This document shows positions 37,421-50,545 of a stretch of 64,000 bases of DNA, in pieces. The stretch lies in contig VZRZ01005377.1 of the NCBI GenBank assembly GCA_013398175.1, positions 1,008,896 through 1,072,895 on the forward strand. The letters run 5' to 3'. Every line of letters begins with the position of its first letter. The stretch's first letter is position 1. Source of the DNA: Climacteris rufus. Lineage: Eukaryota; Chordata; Aves; Passeriformes; Climacteridae. Below the pieces are notes generated by a model. It saw only the letters and a program-made list of their open reading frames with translations, was not told the DNA's origin and made no database searches. Position numbers and translations under genes: made by a program.

Positions 37421-40400
37421 ACACGAGTTTGATTTGTTTGATTTTTTCAAGAATAAAGGAGGACTCATGTAAATCTGTTTTTCTTACCCAGACACTGTAG
37501 AGGTGGCTGAAGCAAGAGCAGATTATAGAACTCAGCTCAGCCTGGGCAGGAAAGGTGTGAGGAAAGGTCTGGGGGGTTTCTCCCAGCTATGTCATATTTT
37601 GGTGAGGTCTTCTTCCTACACCAGGGATTTCACACTGAACTGCTACCACCCTGTATGAAACCCCCCACTCAGACTCACTGGCTGTAGCTCAAGTTAAGCT
37701 GCCAGAGCCTTGGCCTAAGCCCCTTGCTGTGCAGTCAAACCCATCACTCCTGAGGTACTAATCTCACATTTATAAGAAGTAAATCTACACTTAAAAAAAA
37801 AAATAATTTTTTTTCCAGTCTTAAAATTCTGCTTTTAGTAACCAAGCTAAATATGACATAAATATCCTAGACAAATGTGTGTCTCTGGAAATACTGAAAC
37901 CCTGGCCCCATGACACGGCTGCTGGGATTCCTGCCATTTACTGAAAAGTTAAGCTGGGAAACACTTTGTCCAATTACTAAAAACAATGAAGATATAAAGA
38001 AATTATAACCTAAAAACAGAGGTGTTGAAAGAAAGAACACAGACCCACACAATAAACAATATTGATTTGATTAAGGCAGCAGAGTAAAACATTCACAAGC
38101 TTGGATGCCCCTGGTGTATGTGTGAGCATAGTGGGGGCAGGTGGGTGTGCATGTGTAAGCACACGTGCTCCTTTTGGGTCTGGTTTCTGCCCACATCCTA
38201 ACTGAGGTGTCACAGACGTGAGGGACGTAAAGATCAGCTCCTCTGCTCTAAAGCTGATGCAGAGAGCAGTACTGGCATGGACTCTTGCAAGCAGTCATGG
38301 TCTAGACCCCATCCCTGGAAACCAGCCCTGGTTTTGCATGGGAAGAGGGACACTGACATGGGCTTTTGTGCTCTGAACTTCTGAACCCTGCAGGAGACCC
38401 CAACGACCAAACCGCACTTTGGTTGTTTGTGAAGAGAGTAATTTATTGAGCTCCATCCTGGAAGAAACCACAAGACGTTCTGAGTGGCTAAATTCAGTAC
38501 CTAAAAATATTCCTCCAGAACTGGATGAAATGAGAAAGACTTCAAGATTTAGACAGACGTGTGTTTCCAAGAGCAGTCCAGCTCAGAAAGTAATATTTTA
38601 GTGCTTTTGGTAACTGGAACAAAGATGTGTTCAGCCCCCATTGCATAACAGCAAAATGACCACAGAACAATTTCTGGTTGTCCTTGTCAGGTGATAAGCA
38701 AGAGCAATAACATGTTTGGGAGTTCTCATTTCTCTAACAGGAACCTGCAGGCCACTTGTGAATGATTTGTGCTGGAAAGGTGAATAAATAAACACCATCC
38801 ATCAGCTGAACCTGAAGTGTTCTGCAGAGAGCAAGTAAGAGGAAAGACAAAGAGGGGAACTTTATGTGTTTATCTTGAAAATTATGTGACCACAGACAAA
38901 AGCCTATGATTCTTTTCTTTCGCCCCTTGGTTTCTGAGCCTCTCAGGCTCACCTGCACTGTATTCTGAAGTTTTTCTTTCACACACGTGGAGTTTAGAAA
39001 CTATCTTTAAAACAAGATGCATGAAATTTAAGTTATCATATACGCTAATATTGCGATGGGAGATCTAAACAAATCACCAAGTGTCCTGGCATTCAAAATA
39101 TGGTGAGTTAGTAAGAGTCCCTGTGAAAGCAGCCATCTAATATCAGGGTAGAAGGAAACTATAATGAGAACCATCTTATTTAAATATTGCCAGAAAAGCC
39201 AAACAACTATTCTCAACAGCAGATATTTTAGGGACCTTTCCACTATACTCTAGATTTTTTGGCTGGTCACTTTCTAGATGATTCAATTCCTGTTCCTTTG
39301 GAAGTATGCTGAAAACCACAGAAATAGCTGTTAATCTTTGGGAATGTTGAAGTCTAAAGCATGTCAAAGCTCCCAAATGCATTTCAAGAAGTCTGAGCAT
39401 TTCCCCATAGGAGTTCAGTGACTTTTGTTTCTAGGACAGAGTAGTTATAGACACCACTCAAAACAGACTAGAAAAGCGGACACAAAATTACAGTGTAGTT
39501 CAACAGTGAGCTGAATTACTTGCGGAGAGGGCTTTTGTCACTTCTGAATCTGTAGCTAAGGTCCAGCTAATTGCTAATGATTAGCTGTGAGGAAGAGCAT
39601 CCATGCACACAAAGCAGCCAGTTCTGGTTTGTGTTCAAGGCCCTGAACAGAGCTGTGACTGTTTACACTGTTTCAGTGTTTCCCCACTACAGTGTAGAGA
39701 AACTATAGAGAGGAGACTGGAAAAGAGGATCAAGAGCCTGGGTTTTCCACAAGCAAAAAGTCTACATGTCACACTTCCGTATGCCAGAAATATGTGTGCA
39801 AGTGTGATACTACAAAACAAATGCCAATCATTTTGTCCTGTCCAACAGAAACACTGTCTCAATGAGACTGGGGGAATTAAGAGTTTACTGCACCTTTTTG
39901 TACTGCAGAAGAAATAGAACCCCAACAAAGCTGGTTTGCTGGGGGCTTATGGGGGTTTTTGTACTGTCCAGATCTGAATCACTCATTATTTTTTTTTCCA
40001 AGGGACTATATTGTCAGATAAGCAAATACTCAGGAACTGCAAGGAGACAGGCTTTCAGAAATGGGCTTTCTTGTTTAGCTAGTTAATGAAATTTCCAGAT
40101 AGCTGCACATTTAAATATCTGGCTACTTTACTTGGGTGACACTTTCCTAAGCTTTGAAATTTTTTTTCCTGACAGGGACACTTTTGTCCCTTACACTTCA
40201 GAAAAACTGTGCTGAGTTGCTCACTCAAGGAAAATGTTGATTACATTGCTTACTGTTTCAGAAAAACACCTGCTACTGTTTTTGTCATTTTCTGTTTACT
40301 TGACTACAGTATCACAAACAGGAAAAGATATTAAAGTCCTTCAAATTTAGTGAGACAAAGCAGAAATATAAAGCAAGAGGTAAGAGGAGTTACATAGCTG

Positions 40401-43400
40401 AATATTCTGCATAGGACATAATCGTATCTGACTGTGTTGCATCCTGTAACAATGGTGTTTGATGCCATGAAGTTTGCAAGTGTTACCAAAACACAAACAT
40501 GATGATAATGATTCACTAATGTATTAATTGCTTGTACACTTGCTTGCTTTTGTGCATCAGCAGCTCAGTGCAGCTTTTCGTGCCATGTCATTATAACTTT
40601 TACTTTACACATCTCCATGTACTAACCTCTCTTTTTGTGACTGACATTTTCTTTCCTTCAGAAGGCTCATGAATATGGCCTGTCACTCATTTCATCCATA
40701 TCTTTACTGTATTGATAGTCACATCCCATTTTAGTGATTTTCTGCATTTCCTGTGTCCAGTTACTCTTTCATCTGCATTCTTATCTCCGAGGCTCCATTG
40801 AAGGTTCTATTCCCTTTGCACACCTTCACTGTTCTGTTGCTTTTCTTCATTTCCCTCAGATGTCACTTTTTATGACTTGCTTAGTTGTGCAGGAGTATAT
40901 TCCTGTAACTCCTAATCACACTACACTTCCAAAGACTCTTTTTTTTTGTCCAGGAGAGATTGCACTATGCATCTGATTTTAAACTAGCAACGGAAAATCT
41001 GGCTGGCAGGCATACATGACCCTCTTTTAACAAAACAAAGTTCCTCAGGTTCAACACAAACACATGCCCAAAGCAAGCATTGTTAAAAAGCAAGAAGAAT
41101 TTTAAAGAGAGGGGGGAAATTAAGGCAGCCAAGGAAAACACGACTTCTTAATTTTGCTGCAAATTATTCTCCAACACTCCCCTCTCCCAAACCACCTTGA
41201 TCAAACAATCGGTACGCAACTTGCACTGTGCTGGGTCAGTTGTAGCAAACATCCAGCTGTGCCTGGCATGCAGGTGTTTGGGTTATGTGCTGCCAGCTAC
41301 AGGTGGACTGATTTATGTTGCGGTTGGTTTTTTGTTGGGAAAGGGGCCATACAGGAAGGAAGGTAAGGGAAAATGACTGGGCTAGGCATGTTCTGCATGC
41401 AAACCTCATGGTCCGCTGGCATTGCAAGCCTCCCTAACAGAGCCGGTGCTGTATTCAGAGCCCCTTTCACATTTCCCTACACACCCATGAGTACTGAACA
41501 ATCTGACACTTTTCCACAGCTTGGAAGTTACCTCTGAAGTGCAGTTCCCTGTGGATGGGATTAGGTGGACAGGTGAACTTGTGCTTGCTACCACAAATCC
41601 TTTTGAAATACGACCTCACTTCTGCAGCCCCTCTCAAACACTTACCAGTTCAGGAAGAGCAGGTCAGGTCACCACAGCAGGGGCTCCACACAGCATACAA
41701 CTCAGGAAATGGCTATTGTCCCAAATCACATTCTGCTGCCTGGATTTTTCCTGTAGCTTTAGTTTAAATAACAGCAGATAATGCCTCCTGAGTTCCCTTC
41801 TGCCTCATCCTAGCTCACCAATGTGTTAGGAACTGACTGTATCTGAGGGTTTCTAGCTGTTAGTGTTGGTGTTAGGGCTCCATGTTGTTACTGACTTTAG
41901 CAGTCTCAACCTGAAATGTTTGTTTGGTTGAATAAAGTTAATGAAGCCTTTCTGGTACAGCTGTTACTCTGAGTTAAGAAAACATCTCTGCTGTGCTCCA
42001 TTAGCATCTCCTCTGAACATTACTGTAACAACAACCCCAAGGATTCGCATTCTGTTTCTTCAGAAATAAAGGTGCTAATGTATTTAGCAAGTAACAGTTA
42101 GCAAAAGGGCTTAATTCAGGATTCTCTAAGACATGATCTCTGCATTTACACGAAGAAGGGCAATATATCTATGATATTTGACATAGGAAATGTACAAATG
42201 TCTCTCCAGCTGTGGTTCTGTTTCCAAAAACAACTGTGACAATTTTGAGCTGTTGTTCTTAGGGTGATAGAATCGGGTAATAGAATTATATACATTGACA
42301 TCCTCATTATCTGTGTCTGATTCAATGTGTTTCCTGGAACAGAATAAATATTGTAGAAACTTCTTGTTCTTTACAGGTATGGAGTGGTACTCTCCAAACA
42401 AATGCCATTATCTCCCCCTTTATGCTGGGGCAAGTTCCACACGTCTTCATCTTCTCTTTTCCCTTTCACTTCCATTTTGCCATTCACTGCCCCTTCTACT
42501 TTATTCCCATGCAGGAAGGGAGGATGTCAGCAGCCCACCTTCACACCTTGTGTCCTTGCAGAAGGGGCAACCTCATGTAGACAACTGTGCTTAGCTATTT
42601 AGTGAACAAAAGCCAAAGTAGTAAAGCCAAGATATGGGCACAGTTCTCGAGATTAAATCTGCTGTTTGCATGCTGCATTGCCAGCACATTTACGTCAATT
42701 AATGCTTTTCTGCAGTCAGGTGTTTTTCATTAGCAAGAAAAAAGAGATTCCAGGTGAAGATTTTATAAATGAGTTGACAAATGCCAACATTTTTTATTCA
42801 AGTTATGATTAAAATGATTGTAACCTCCCAGGGAAAATGCTAGGAATGCCCTTGATGTGGTTAGGAGGGGGAAAATTTGGCTGAGGGTGCCAGAATTAAC
42901 TCTTTGATTCTGCAGAAAAACTGGACAACAAGCCAGAAGGTAGTTTGTTCATACACATGCTAAGGATACAAGGCTTAGAACAGTTTACTCATACACAGGT
43001 TAATAACTGAACCACAGAGGTGCTGTTCTGATCCAGGTTATACTTTCAACTAAATGCTTAAGTTCAACCACTCTCTACAGCCTGAAGGCCAAATCCTGAC
43101 CTTATGATGTAGATACTGATCCCTATTATCTGCAGGTTCTTCTCTTCATCTTTAACAGCATAGTAAGCAGCTCAACTGACAACGGGTCTGTATGGCTTCT
43201 GTCACCTTCCCCTTGGAATACACATGCCCACGTGCCTTTCCTTATGGTTACATTACACAAGGTTACAAAGAATAACCCTTCTTTTTTGAGCAGATAGTCC
43301 TATAGTTTATGACAGCCCTGAGGTCTTGTTTGTACTTACAGCTCTATTCAAAATCTATGTCTTGTGTTATATTATCTGTAACACTTGTGTACACTACTGA

Positions 43401-43514
43401 GAGTGAGTGTGTAGTTAAGATCAGCTGGTAACCAAGGTTGTTCCCTGAACTGGTTCCCAGGAGAAGCTCTGAATGTGTGAAATTATTTTCTGCCCCAACA
43501 GAGACACAATAATC
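37421..43514. other. Unique non-coding DNA, no gene seen
   Basis: About 6 kb with frames up to 104 codons and no recognisable product. A-runs and T-runs near 37793-37815 form a weak A8/T8 inverted pair. A motif cluster near 42690 (bZIP-like plus homeodomain-like) is discussed as a lead. No mobile element was recognised. Confidence 0.45.
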
Positions 43515-43795
43515 ATGAAATCACAGAATGTGCTGAGTTGGAAGGGACCCATCAGGATCATTCAGTCCAATTCCTGGCCTTGAACAGCACCATCCCAAAA
43601 GTTACCCCATGTGCCTGAGAGTATTTTCCAAACGTTTCTTGACCTCTGTCAGGCTTGGCTCTGTGGCGAATTCCCCGGGGAGCCTGTTCCAGTGCCCAAC
43701 CACCCTCTGGGTAAAGAACCTTTTTCTAATATCCAATGTAAATCTCCCTTGACACAGAAACAATTCCCTTGGTTCCTGTCACTGGTCACATAATG
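43515..43795 (-). mobile_element. CR1 LINE, 3' end fragment
   Basis: On the minus strand this is the CR1 3' end. The left edge shows the terminal-repeat region as AATCATGAAATCACAGAATG, followed by GTTGGAAGGGACCCATCAGG. It then runs through GGGGAGCCTGTTCCAGTGCC, CAACCACCCTCTGGGTAAAG, AACCTTTTTCTAATATCCAA and CCTGTCACTGGTCAC, all close to the consensus end of ORF2 (the conserved HWNRLPREVV-type region lies in this part of the element) and 3' UTR. The copy is 5' truncated at the right edge. The good match and nearly complete 3' end suggest a relatively young insertion of a different subfamily from that at 7.9 kb. Confidence 0.95.
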
Positions 43796-46700
43796 GTAAC
43801 ATGAATCCCAGCTTGACTCCTTCATGTAATGAAGGAGTGCCACTGCTGTCTAGGAAAGTGCAATACCTCATCTGGCTGTTGTTTGACAACTTCAGTGAGC
43901 TAAAGAAACAGCAGACAAGAATTTGTATGTGGGTTGCCACCAAATCAGAGCAGGATTCCTTCCCTAATCCAGAGAACCTCCTTCATTTTATCTTCTTTAT
44001 TTCTATGCTTTTGCAGAATGTTTTACTGTGACCCCTAGGGGTGAGGGAGTCGGTATTTGGCTGACTAAACCTTCTTACACTGGGATTGTGTCATCAGTAA
44101 TGCTTATGTTTTGAGTGCAAGATTCTTAGGCCAAGGAGTCTCATAAAGGCCAAGAGCTGCTGTTTGCATCCAGGTTTCAGAGATGTAGGGTCCTGCACCA
44201 TTGCAATCAAGTAGCAAACACCAGGTCCCACATCTGTCGTGCCACTGGCCAGTGCTGGCATCTGTCACACTGCATGTCCCTAAAAAAAACCTTATCTGAG
44301 ATGCCAGTGCTGCAGCAAAGCACATTTCCATTAGAAATTGAGAGATGGAATCTATTCTACAAGTACTACAACCCAGCAGTACTATCAGCCCAGACACCTG
44401 CTTATGTGTACTTTCCCAATCTTTCTATTAATAAACTAAGCTATGAAACAGCAGATTACTTTCCATAGACGAACACCTCGCCTGATAAAAGAGCATATTC
44501 TAAAAACAGAGTGACATTAATGTTTAAAAAAAACCCCAAAACTCATCAACTGCATGTTGTTTTCAAACAATAGGGAAAAATTAGTAAATTATTTGTCAGG
44601 AGAATTGCAAAAGAATAAAATCACTATGGAAAGAATTTTTACTTTCAAAACTAGACAGATGCTCTGTTGTGGTTTTAAAGGAGAAGGGAGGAAATGTTGG
44701 TTTGGCCCATTTTGATCTCTAAAGGCTTGTAAATCAGTGATAATAAGCTTTTCTAGTCTAGCCTGGGAGAGGCTGTCCTGGAGTGATTCACACTTCAAAG
44801 AGCTCAGGATAAACAGAACGCGACTCTCCAGTTTGTTCCTGTGGAGTAAGCAGGACAGTGCAAATTGGGGAAGACTGCTATTTAGGGTGGACCAAATCTT
44901 CCAACAGCCTCAAAGCCAGAACAATTAGTACAGCGGAGTTCAGCTGCTTTCATATTCCAGCCAAAATCACTCCCTTGTTAAACTCTGGGAACTAAATAAA
45001 GGATAAATAAACTAAAGAAAGGCAAAGAATGATTGTTCCCTGGGTTTTGTTACTGAGTAGTGTCACAGGATCTGTTTCCTCCAGGACCCTCCAGGATTCT
45101 GTCCTTTAGAAAAAGTCTGCATGTTTGGTTGAACTCTGCAGAAGGATACTGGTTCTGAGAAACAGAGGTGGTTTATGGTAAATGTACTTCATCTGAAAAA
45201 GGTAAACACTCCAAACCCTTTGTGTCTAGTGAAAGGCCATGAAGAAAATTGTCTCAAAGTCAGTCCCACAATAGTAGCAAGACAAAAGGCAGAGAAAGTC
45301 TGGGACTCATAATGTTGGCAGTGGAGAAGGGAGCATGGGCCAGCAAAATCAACTGCTTTGGCCAGTCCAAGCAACACTGCACCTCACAGGGTAGACCAGA
45401 AAAATCTAATTCTTATGTGTGCAGGACAGGTTTCCAGTATAACCTAATGACTACATTTATACCCATAAATAAGTATATAATACCAATGCCTTTCTCACAA
45501 AATCTCACTTATAATACAGTAGGAGGCTCAAGTCTGTCTCCAGTTGGGAAAAAAAATAGCCAACCAAAATTTCATTTGTATCAGTGCGACTGACAGTTAA
45601 TAAAAAGCCCCAGAGATTTTCGATTGGTTTAGCTGAGAACAGAGAGCGAAATCTCAAAGACTTTGCAAAACTGGGTAGACAATGAGGAGTTTGAAAGGCA
45701 GCCATGAGGCATAAAGCAGGTCTGGGTTAAACAAAGTACATGGTATAGATTCTCCATCATGAAAGTACAGGGGTTTTAGCACCCCTGGAGTAGAAACATT
45801 ATTCCAGGAACAGTAAAGCTGAGTGTACACCATAATCTGCAAAGTTTGCAGAGCTAGAGCTGAATTCCAGGCTGTAGAGGTTATTACTTCACCATCCCCA
45901 TGTGGATCTGGACCTTGCCATATAGATCTCAACACCACACTGCGTGGCAGAGGCTCAATATGCCCTGGACTACACACCTGCTCACACCAGACCTTTGCAT
46001 TAAATACCTGACCAGCTTACTCCAACCTTTTCTGTAGGATCTGGAAAAATTATTTAATCAAAAAATCAATTAACAGAAAACAGATGACATGGTAGTAACT
46101 GGGTGAAGACATTGAGGAAGAAATAGGTCATTAGCAATAAAAGGCTGTGATTTTGCATTCTGTTTGTTCTGCCTACAGCAAAAGGAGTACCCTGGAAAGA
46201 ATGAAACTCTCTCTCTCCCCCATATTTATGTTAAGGTGTGCCTGGAGACTGCAGTCAGCATTGAAGCTGTGTTGTGCTAGACGTTCCACAAACACAGTGA
46301 GAGATAATCCCCCATCTGAAAATAATTTGAAAATTAACCAAAAATACAAAACAGAGAGAGGAGAAACAAAGACCCAGAGAAGGAAAGACTTGGCAGCAGT
46401 TAAACGAGTCAGTGGAAGAGATGGAGACAGAGACCTCTTGCCTTTCAAGTGAGTGCCCTCACCTCTAACTCATGCTCTAACTTGGAGCCAGGCAGTTTAT
46501 ATGTTACAAACCTATTGCTTATAACCCTGTGTGTACTGCTGCTCCCTGAAAGACTCTGTAAAATCACACTCCTTTCATGAAAGTTTAGAAGAAAGATCAA
46601 AAGACAAAAATAGATTGTGTGGAAGGCTGTTGATTCACATTTTGGAAAAAAATTCATATTCAGAGCATGAAAAGCTTTAAGGTAGCAAACAAAGCTGAAT

Positions 46701-49326
46701 TTTAACCATTTTGTTATCCATGAGACTATATCTATATAAAAAGGACTTGCCTCTTGGCTTTAAATAAGCTCTATAGAATAAAAGAATGCAAAAACTGGTC
46801 CACATTTTTCATCTCTGCTTTTGATCACTAGAAGAACAAGGAGATTATTACAGAATTACAAGGCAATAACTCCTGACACAACTACTTCATGGCCATAGAC
46901 TGAAAACATCTTGTGGAATTTGCTTGTAAGGGAGGTCATGAAGTCAAAGAAAAGTTGGTCTTTTAGGAAGGGCTGAATAACTTCATGAGTCATTACCACT
47001 AAGTCTTCATGTTATGCAAAGAAATTTATTTAAAATCTTATGTTTAGAGCACAAGATGATCTTTTACATGTCTCAGTTTTTGAATGAAAGACTGACTAAA
47101 GTATTAGAGAGAGAAGTTACTGTCTGATATCTGTATGTTTCTTCTAGTTTGGTTTGCTATTGCATGTTCCTGGTGTCTTTTTTGTCCATGGATTTGCCCT
47201 TTTTGGGAGAGGTTTTATCCTAATGCTGATGTCCCAACACAGAGGATGTAATTAGATAGTGGTTCAAACACACACTTTGCATTAAAAAAAGAAAATCCGA
47301 GATTTCTGTACTCTACAATTACCTCAAATCTACAATGTCATGGGACATGAACATTTAATATTTTCTAGCTCTGAAGACTCGGCCGCATTATATTCTACAC
47401 CGTGTTATTGCTGACTATAACAGCAGGACATCCCTTAAAATTATGCCAAATTTAAATACCAGGTGTGAGGTGTTCCATTCTTACAATGTTCACTCAAAAA
47501 TCAAAGAAAATTAAAACAGAGATTCCCATTTCTTATTACACTCTCAATGACAAAGTTGTACGCTGCCACCAAACCTACTGTAAACATTAAAATAATATTA
47601 TTTTATTAGTTTAAAATACAGTTGGCTTCAAATAAACTCTGGAGACAATGAAAAATATTGTATTTCTAGACAGCTCACCTAGGTGTTCCACAGTGATGCT
47701 GGGAGCATGTGCTTCTTCCCACTGACAATCTAAGGAAAACTATCCCCACAAAACTTAAAGGGTCCTGAACCTCATGTTCTTTGTCTGTCTAAAGTCATTT
47801 AAAGTAAATTATGCAGATACCCATGGGTGTGTCTGCTGCTGCTTATTTTGCTTACACAATCAATATGACTCATTCTATTTTAAGGCGAATCTGTCCCATT
47901 AGGTCATTCAGTCTGCACCCTAAATAAGACAGGGAATTTTGCTCAGTTCTATAGTGAGTTCAATGAATGTTACTTGAAAAAATCTTGCATTTAAACTTCC
48001 CAGTCTGAAGTGCCTCAGGAACAGCCATTCCAACAACCATTGTGTCAACACAGATTTTTATCTACACATTCGCACTTCTTCCCAAACCATTTAAAAAAAT
48101 TTTGGAAGTGACAGTGATCCTACACTCTCTGCAGAACTGTAGTAGAAGCATACTCATTCAGTAGTGATGAGTGAAAAAATATAAAGATATGGAGAAATCA
48201 AGTCTCCAGTTCACACAGAACACCACAGTTCAATCATCACCACCATTTTAAAAGCTAGGACTTTATTTCTAAGACATGAGTTCTTAAAAGGGCTCAGCAC
48301 ACGCTGTAATGAAGTTGTGTAGCTCTACTTTGTTTCACTCAAGAGAGTTCACATTGTGTAAGATGAATATCACTCATTTCATTGAGTCATTTCCCCATGG
48401 ATCTCAAGGGAAAAGTAGACTTCAATACCTTGATGTGACTGTCTTGGAGTCTGGGTCATGATAGGGATAATCAAGATTACAGTATCTTTCCTATCACAAC
48501 CTCTTTCCCTCAGGAAGCCTCAAGTTTTCAAAAACTACGCAGGCTTGAACTCCAGCTGGGGATGTGCTGTAGCATGGATCACACCACAAAGCTTACTCCA
48601 GTTTCAGGGATGTGAGCCCAGTGAGTAATTTCAGACAAACTACAGCAGCCTAAACAAGAACAAAGGGCTGGTGTACGTAAATAATAACTGCATCCTCTTG
48701 GACTGAAGACACTAAGAGATGTTAAAGAAAACATACACTTTCTGAGGTTTTCCACCTTAAATAGAAAGGTTAAAATATCACAGTCTGGAAAAACAGAGTC
48801 ATCCTGCCACAGGACAGAAGAAAAACAGTCTTTCAGCTGACCAGAACTCAGAGATCTCTCCTGTCCTTGCAGCAATTTGGACATGAAGCCACAGCCAAAT
48901 CCTTGCTCATGCCTGGCATTTGGGTTAGCCATTGCTGAGTGATGCTGAATTCTGACTACTAATTTTTGTTTCCCCCAGATTTAGGTCTGCCAGCCTGCTC
49001 AGTTCTTTGCACGGTCCCAGCTCTCTCCCTCCCTGGGCAGAGCAGACACCATTGTTGTTGTTGTTACCTGGGGCCGTAGATAGGAGTATGAATTTAGGCA
49101 GTCTGTCTTGGGTGAAGCAGAAATCACACTATCTGTTTCCATTTCAAAGGGTCTGGTGTTTGATTTTTTCCCATCACTCAGTTTTCCCATCTTTTTTAGG
49201 GTTCCATTTTCTCCACCTGGCTTTTGCTTAAGAAAACAGATTATGCTAAGTTTTGCTAAGTTTGACCACAAACAGTTAAGCCATTTCTGAGAATGTTGAC
49301 AGAAAAGCATGAGTATAAATTTGCTC
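43796..49326. other. Unique non-coding DNA, no gene seen
   Basis: About 5.5 kb in which frames reach 117 codons (48579-48932 minus) without recognisable similarity. A perfect AP-1 site, TGACTCA, lies at 47866-47872 next to a C/EBP-like TTACACAAT. No transposon was recognised. Confidence 0.45.
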
Positions 49327-49388
49327 TTTTTTTTTTTTTTTNNNNNNNNNNNNNNNNTTGAATTTTTCTTTTTTTTTTTTTTTTTTTT
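49327..49388. repeat. Poly-T tracts flanking a 16-N assembly gap
   Basis: A run of 15 T is followed by 16 unknown bases (49342-49357), then TTGAATTTTTC and a run of 20 T. The gap is almost certainly an unresolved homopolymer or low-complexity stretch, and its true length may differ from 16. On the minus strand it reads poly-A, giving a poly-lysine artefact inside the 48999-49643 frame. The poly-A could be a retroposon tail, but I recognise no element beside it. Confidence 0.95.
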
Positions 49389-50089
49389 GGCAACACTTTT
49401 AGTTTTTGAATAGCTCAGCATCTCAGCAGGAAGTAGAAAAGAGTTAAAATTTGACCCTAGGTCAAAAATGTTTTTTGATGATCCAGTGAAAATCTGCTTT
49501 TCTATCACCAAGTCTGCAAGACACAAAGCTTGAGCAGCTTGCAGTTCGTCACCCAGACAGGGGGTTATTCTTGTTTTCATTGTTTTGGTAAGTCCTAAGG
49601 CCATTAAATTGTTCTTAACTAGCTCTCCTTCGAATTTTCTCATGGCAAAATTAGTTATTTAGGAACTACTCAGTACTACAGTGTACCTTTTTAATGCTAT
49701 CTACATAGGACCACTGACGAGAATAAAAATTTGCAAATTGTGTGAATTCAAGTTGTGTTAAACTCTTGAATGGAGGATTTAATTTAGGGTTGAAGTTGCT
49801 TTAGGCCAAGATTTAATCACATTAGAGCAAAGTGTGATTACTTCTTCTCTAAAAGAAGTTAAGTATGTAAGTTTTGCCCACACATCCTCCTTCAGCTCTT
49901 TTGCTTAATCTGATCCATTCTTTTTCTTAGCTCATGTCCTTTGGTATTAGTAGGAAACCAGAAGCATTCTTATTCAGGGCACCAAATGTTCAGTGGGAAG
50001 AAGGGTGTTTTTGTTTACTGCCTTGCTTTGTGAGAAGCACCTATCACCTCACAGCTTTATTGCTCCCCAGGTGCTCACTGGGAGGTGAC
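49389..50089. other. Non-coding DNA, nothing recognised
   Basis: Unique AT-rich sequence. It contains the N-terminal part of the 214-codon minus-strand frame that runs through the gap, which I do not accept as a gene. No repeat was recognised. Confidence 0.5.
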
Positions 50090-50545
50090 ACACGCAGACC
50101 CCCAGCTTTGCCATCTGAAGACCTGCTGGCATAACGCAGATACAAATTGCAACTTGCACCCGATGGGAAGGAACTTGTAAACACGAGATAAAGCAGTGTG
50201 TACAAAAGTGCTGGCAGGAGCATGGGGGTTGAGAAAGTTAGCAGTTTTCCTGGCTGGAGGAGCCAGGCCAGCAGATAATTCTTTGGAGTGATTTCTTCCT
50301 CTTAGAAAGTACTCAAGCGACCTTAAGCTGCTGAGCTGGCAGCGAGTACAGCCCGAGTTCAGCGGATGCACATGTCTGCACTGCGTGATTCCACCACAGG
50401 GACCCGAGACCTTGGGAAGAAGCTTTAATTGAATAAAGCCATCCAGGGCATGGACAGGCCTTGCGTTGAGTTGTTGGAACAGCATGAACTGAAAGAAGCG
50501 CTGTGGCCTAAAAGCCATAAAACTGGGCTGACCGCATCCTCCAAT
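50090..50545. promoter_or_regulatory. Locally CpG-enriched segment, possible regulatory element or exon
   Basis: Counting by eye, about 13 CpG dinucleotides lie in ~455 bases, far more than in the surrounding DNA. It is still below a classic CpG island. The minus strand is open for 157 codons over almost the same span (50075-50548), but the translation is unrecognised and higher GC lowers stop frequency. A plus-strand AATAAA lies at about 50433. Possibilities are a conserved enhancer, an alternative first exon or lncRNA promoter, or an unrecognised LTR. No TATA box or clear splice arrangement decides between them. Confidence 0.3.

Noticed and set aside
42942..42999. Two AGTTT(GT/AC)TCATACACA words 40 bases apart
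   Set aside because: Only ~18 bases are shared and the rest of the 40-base units do not match, so a true tandem repeat is not supported.
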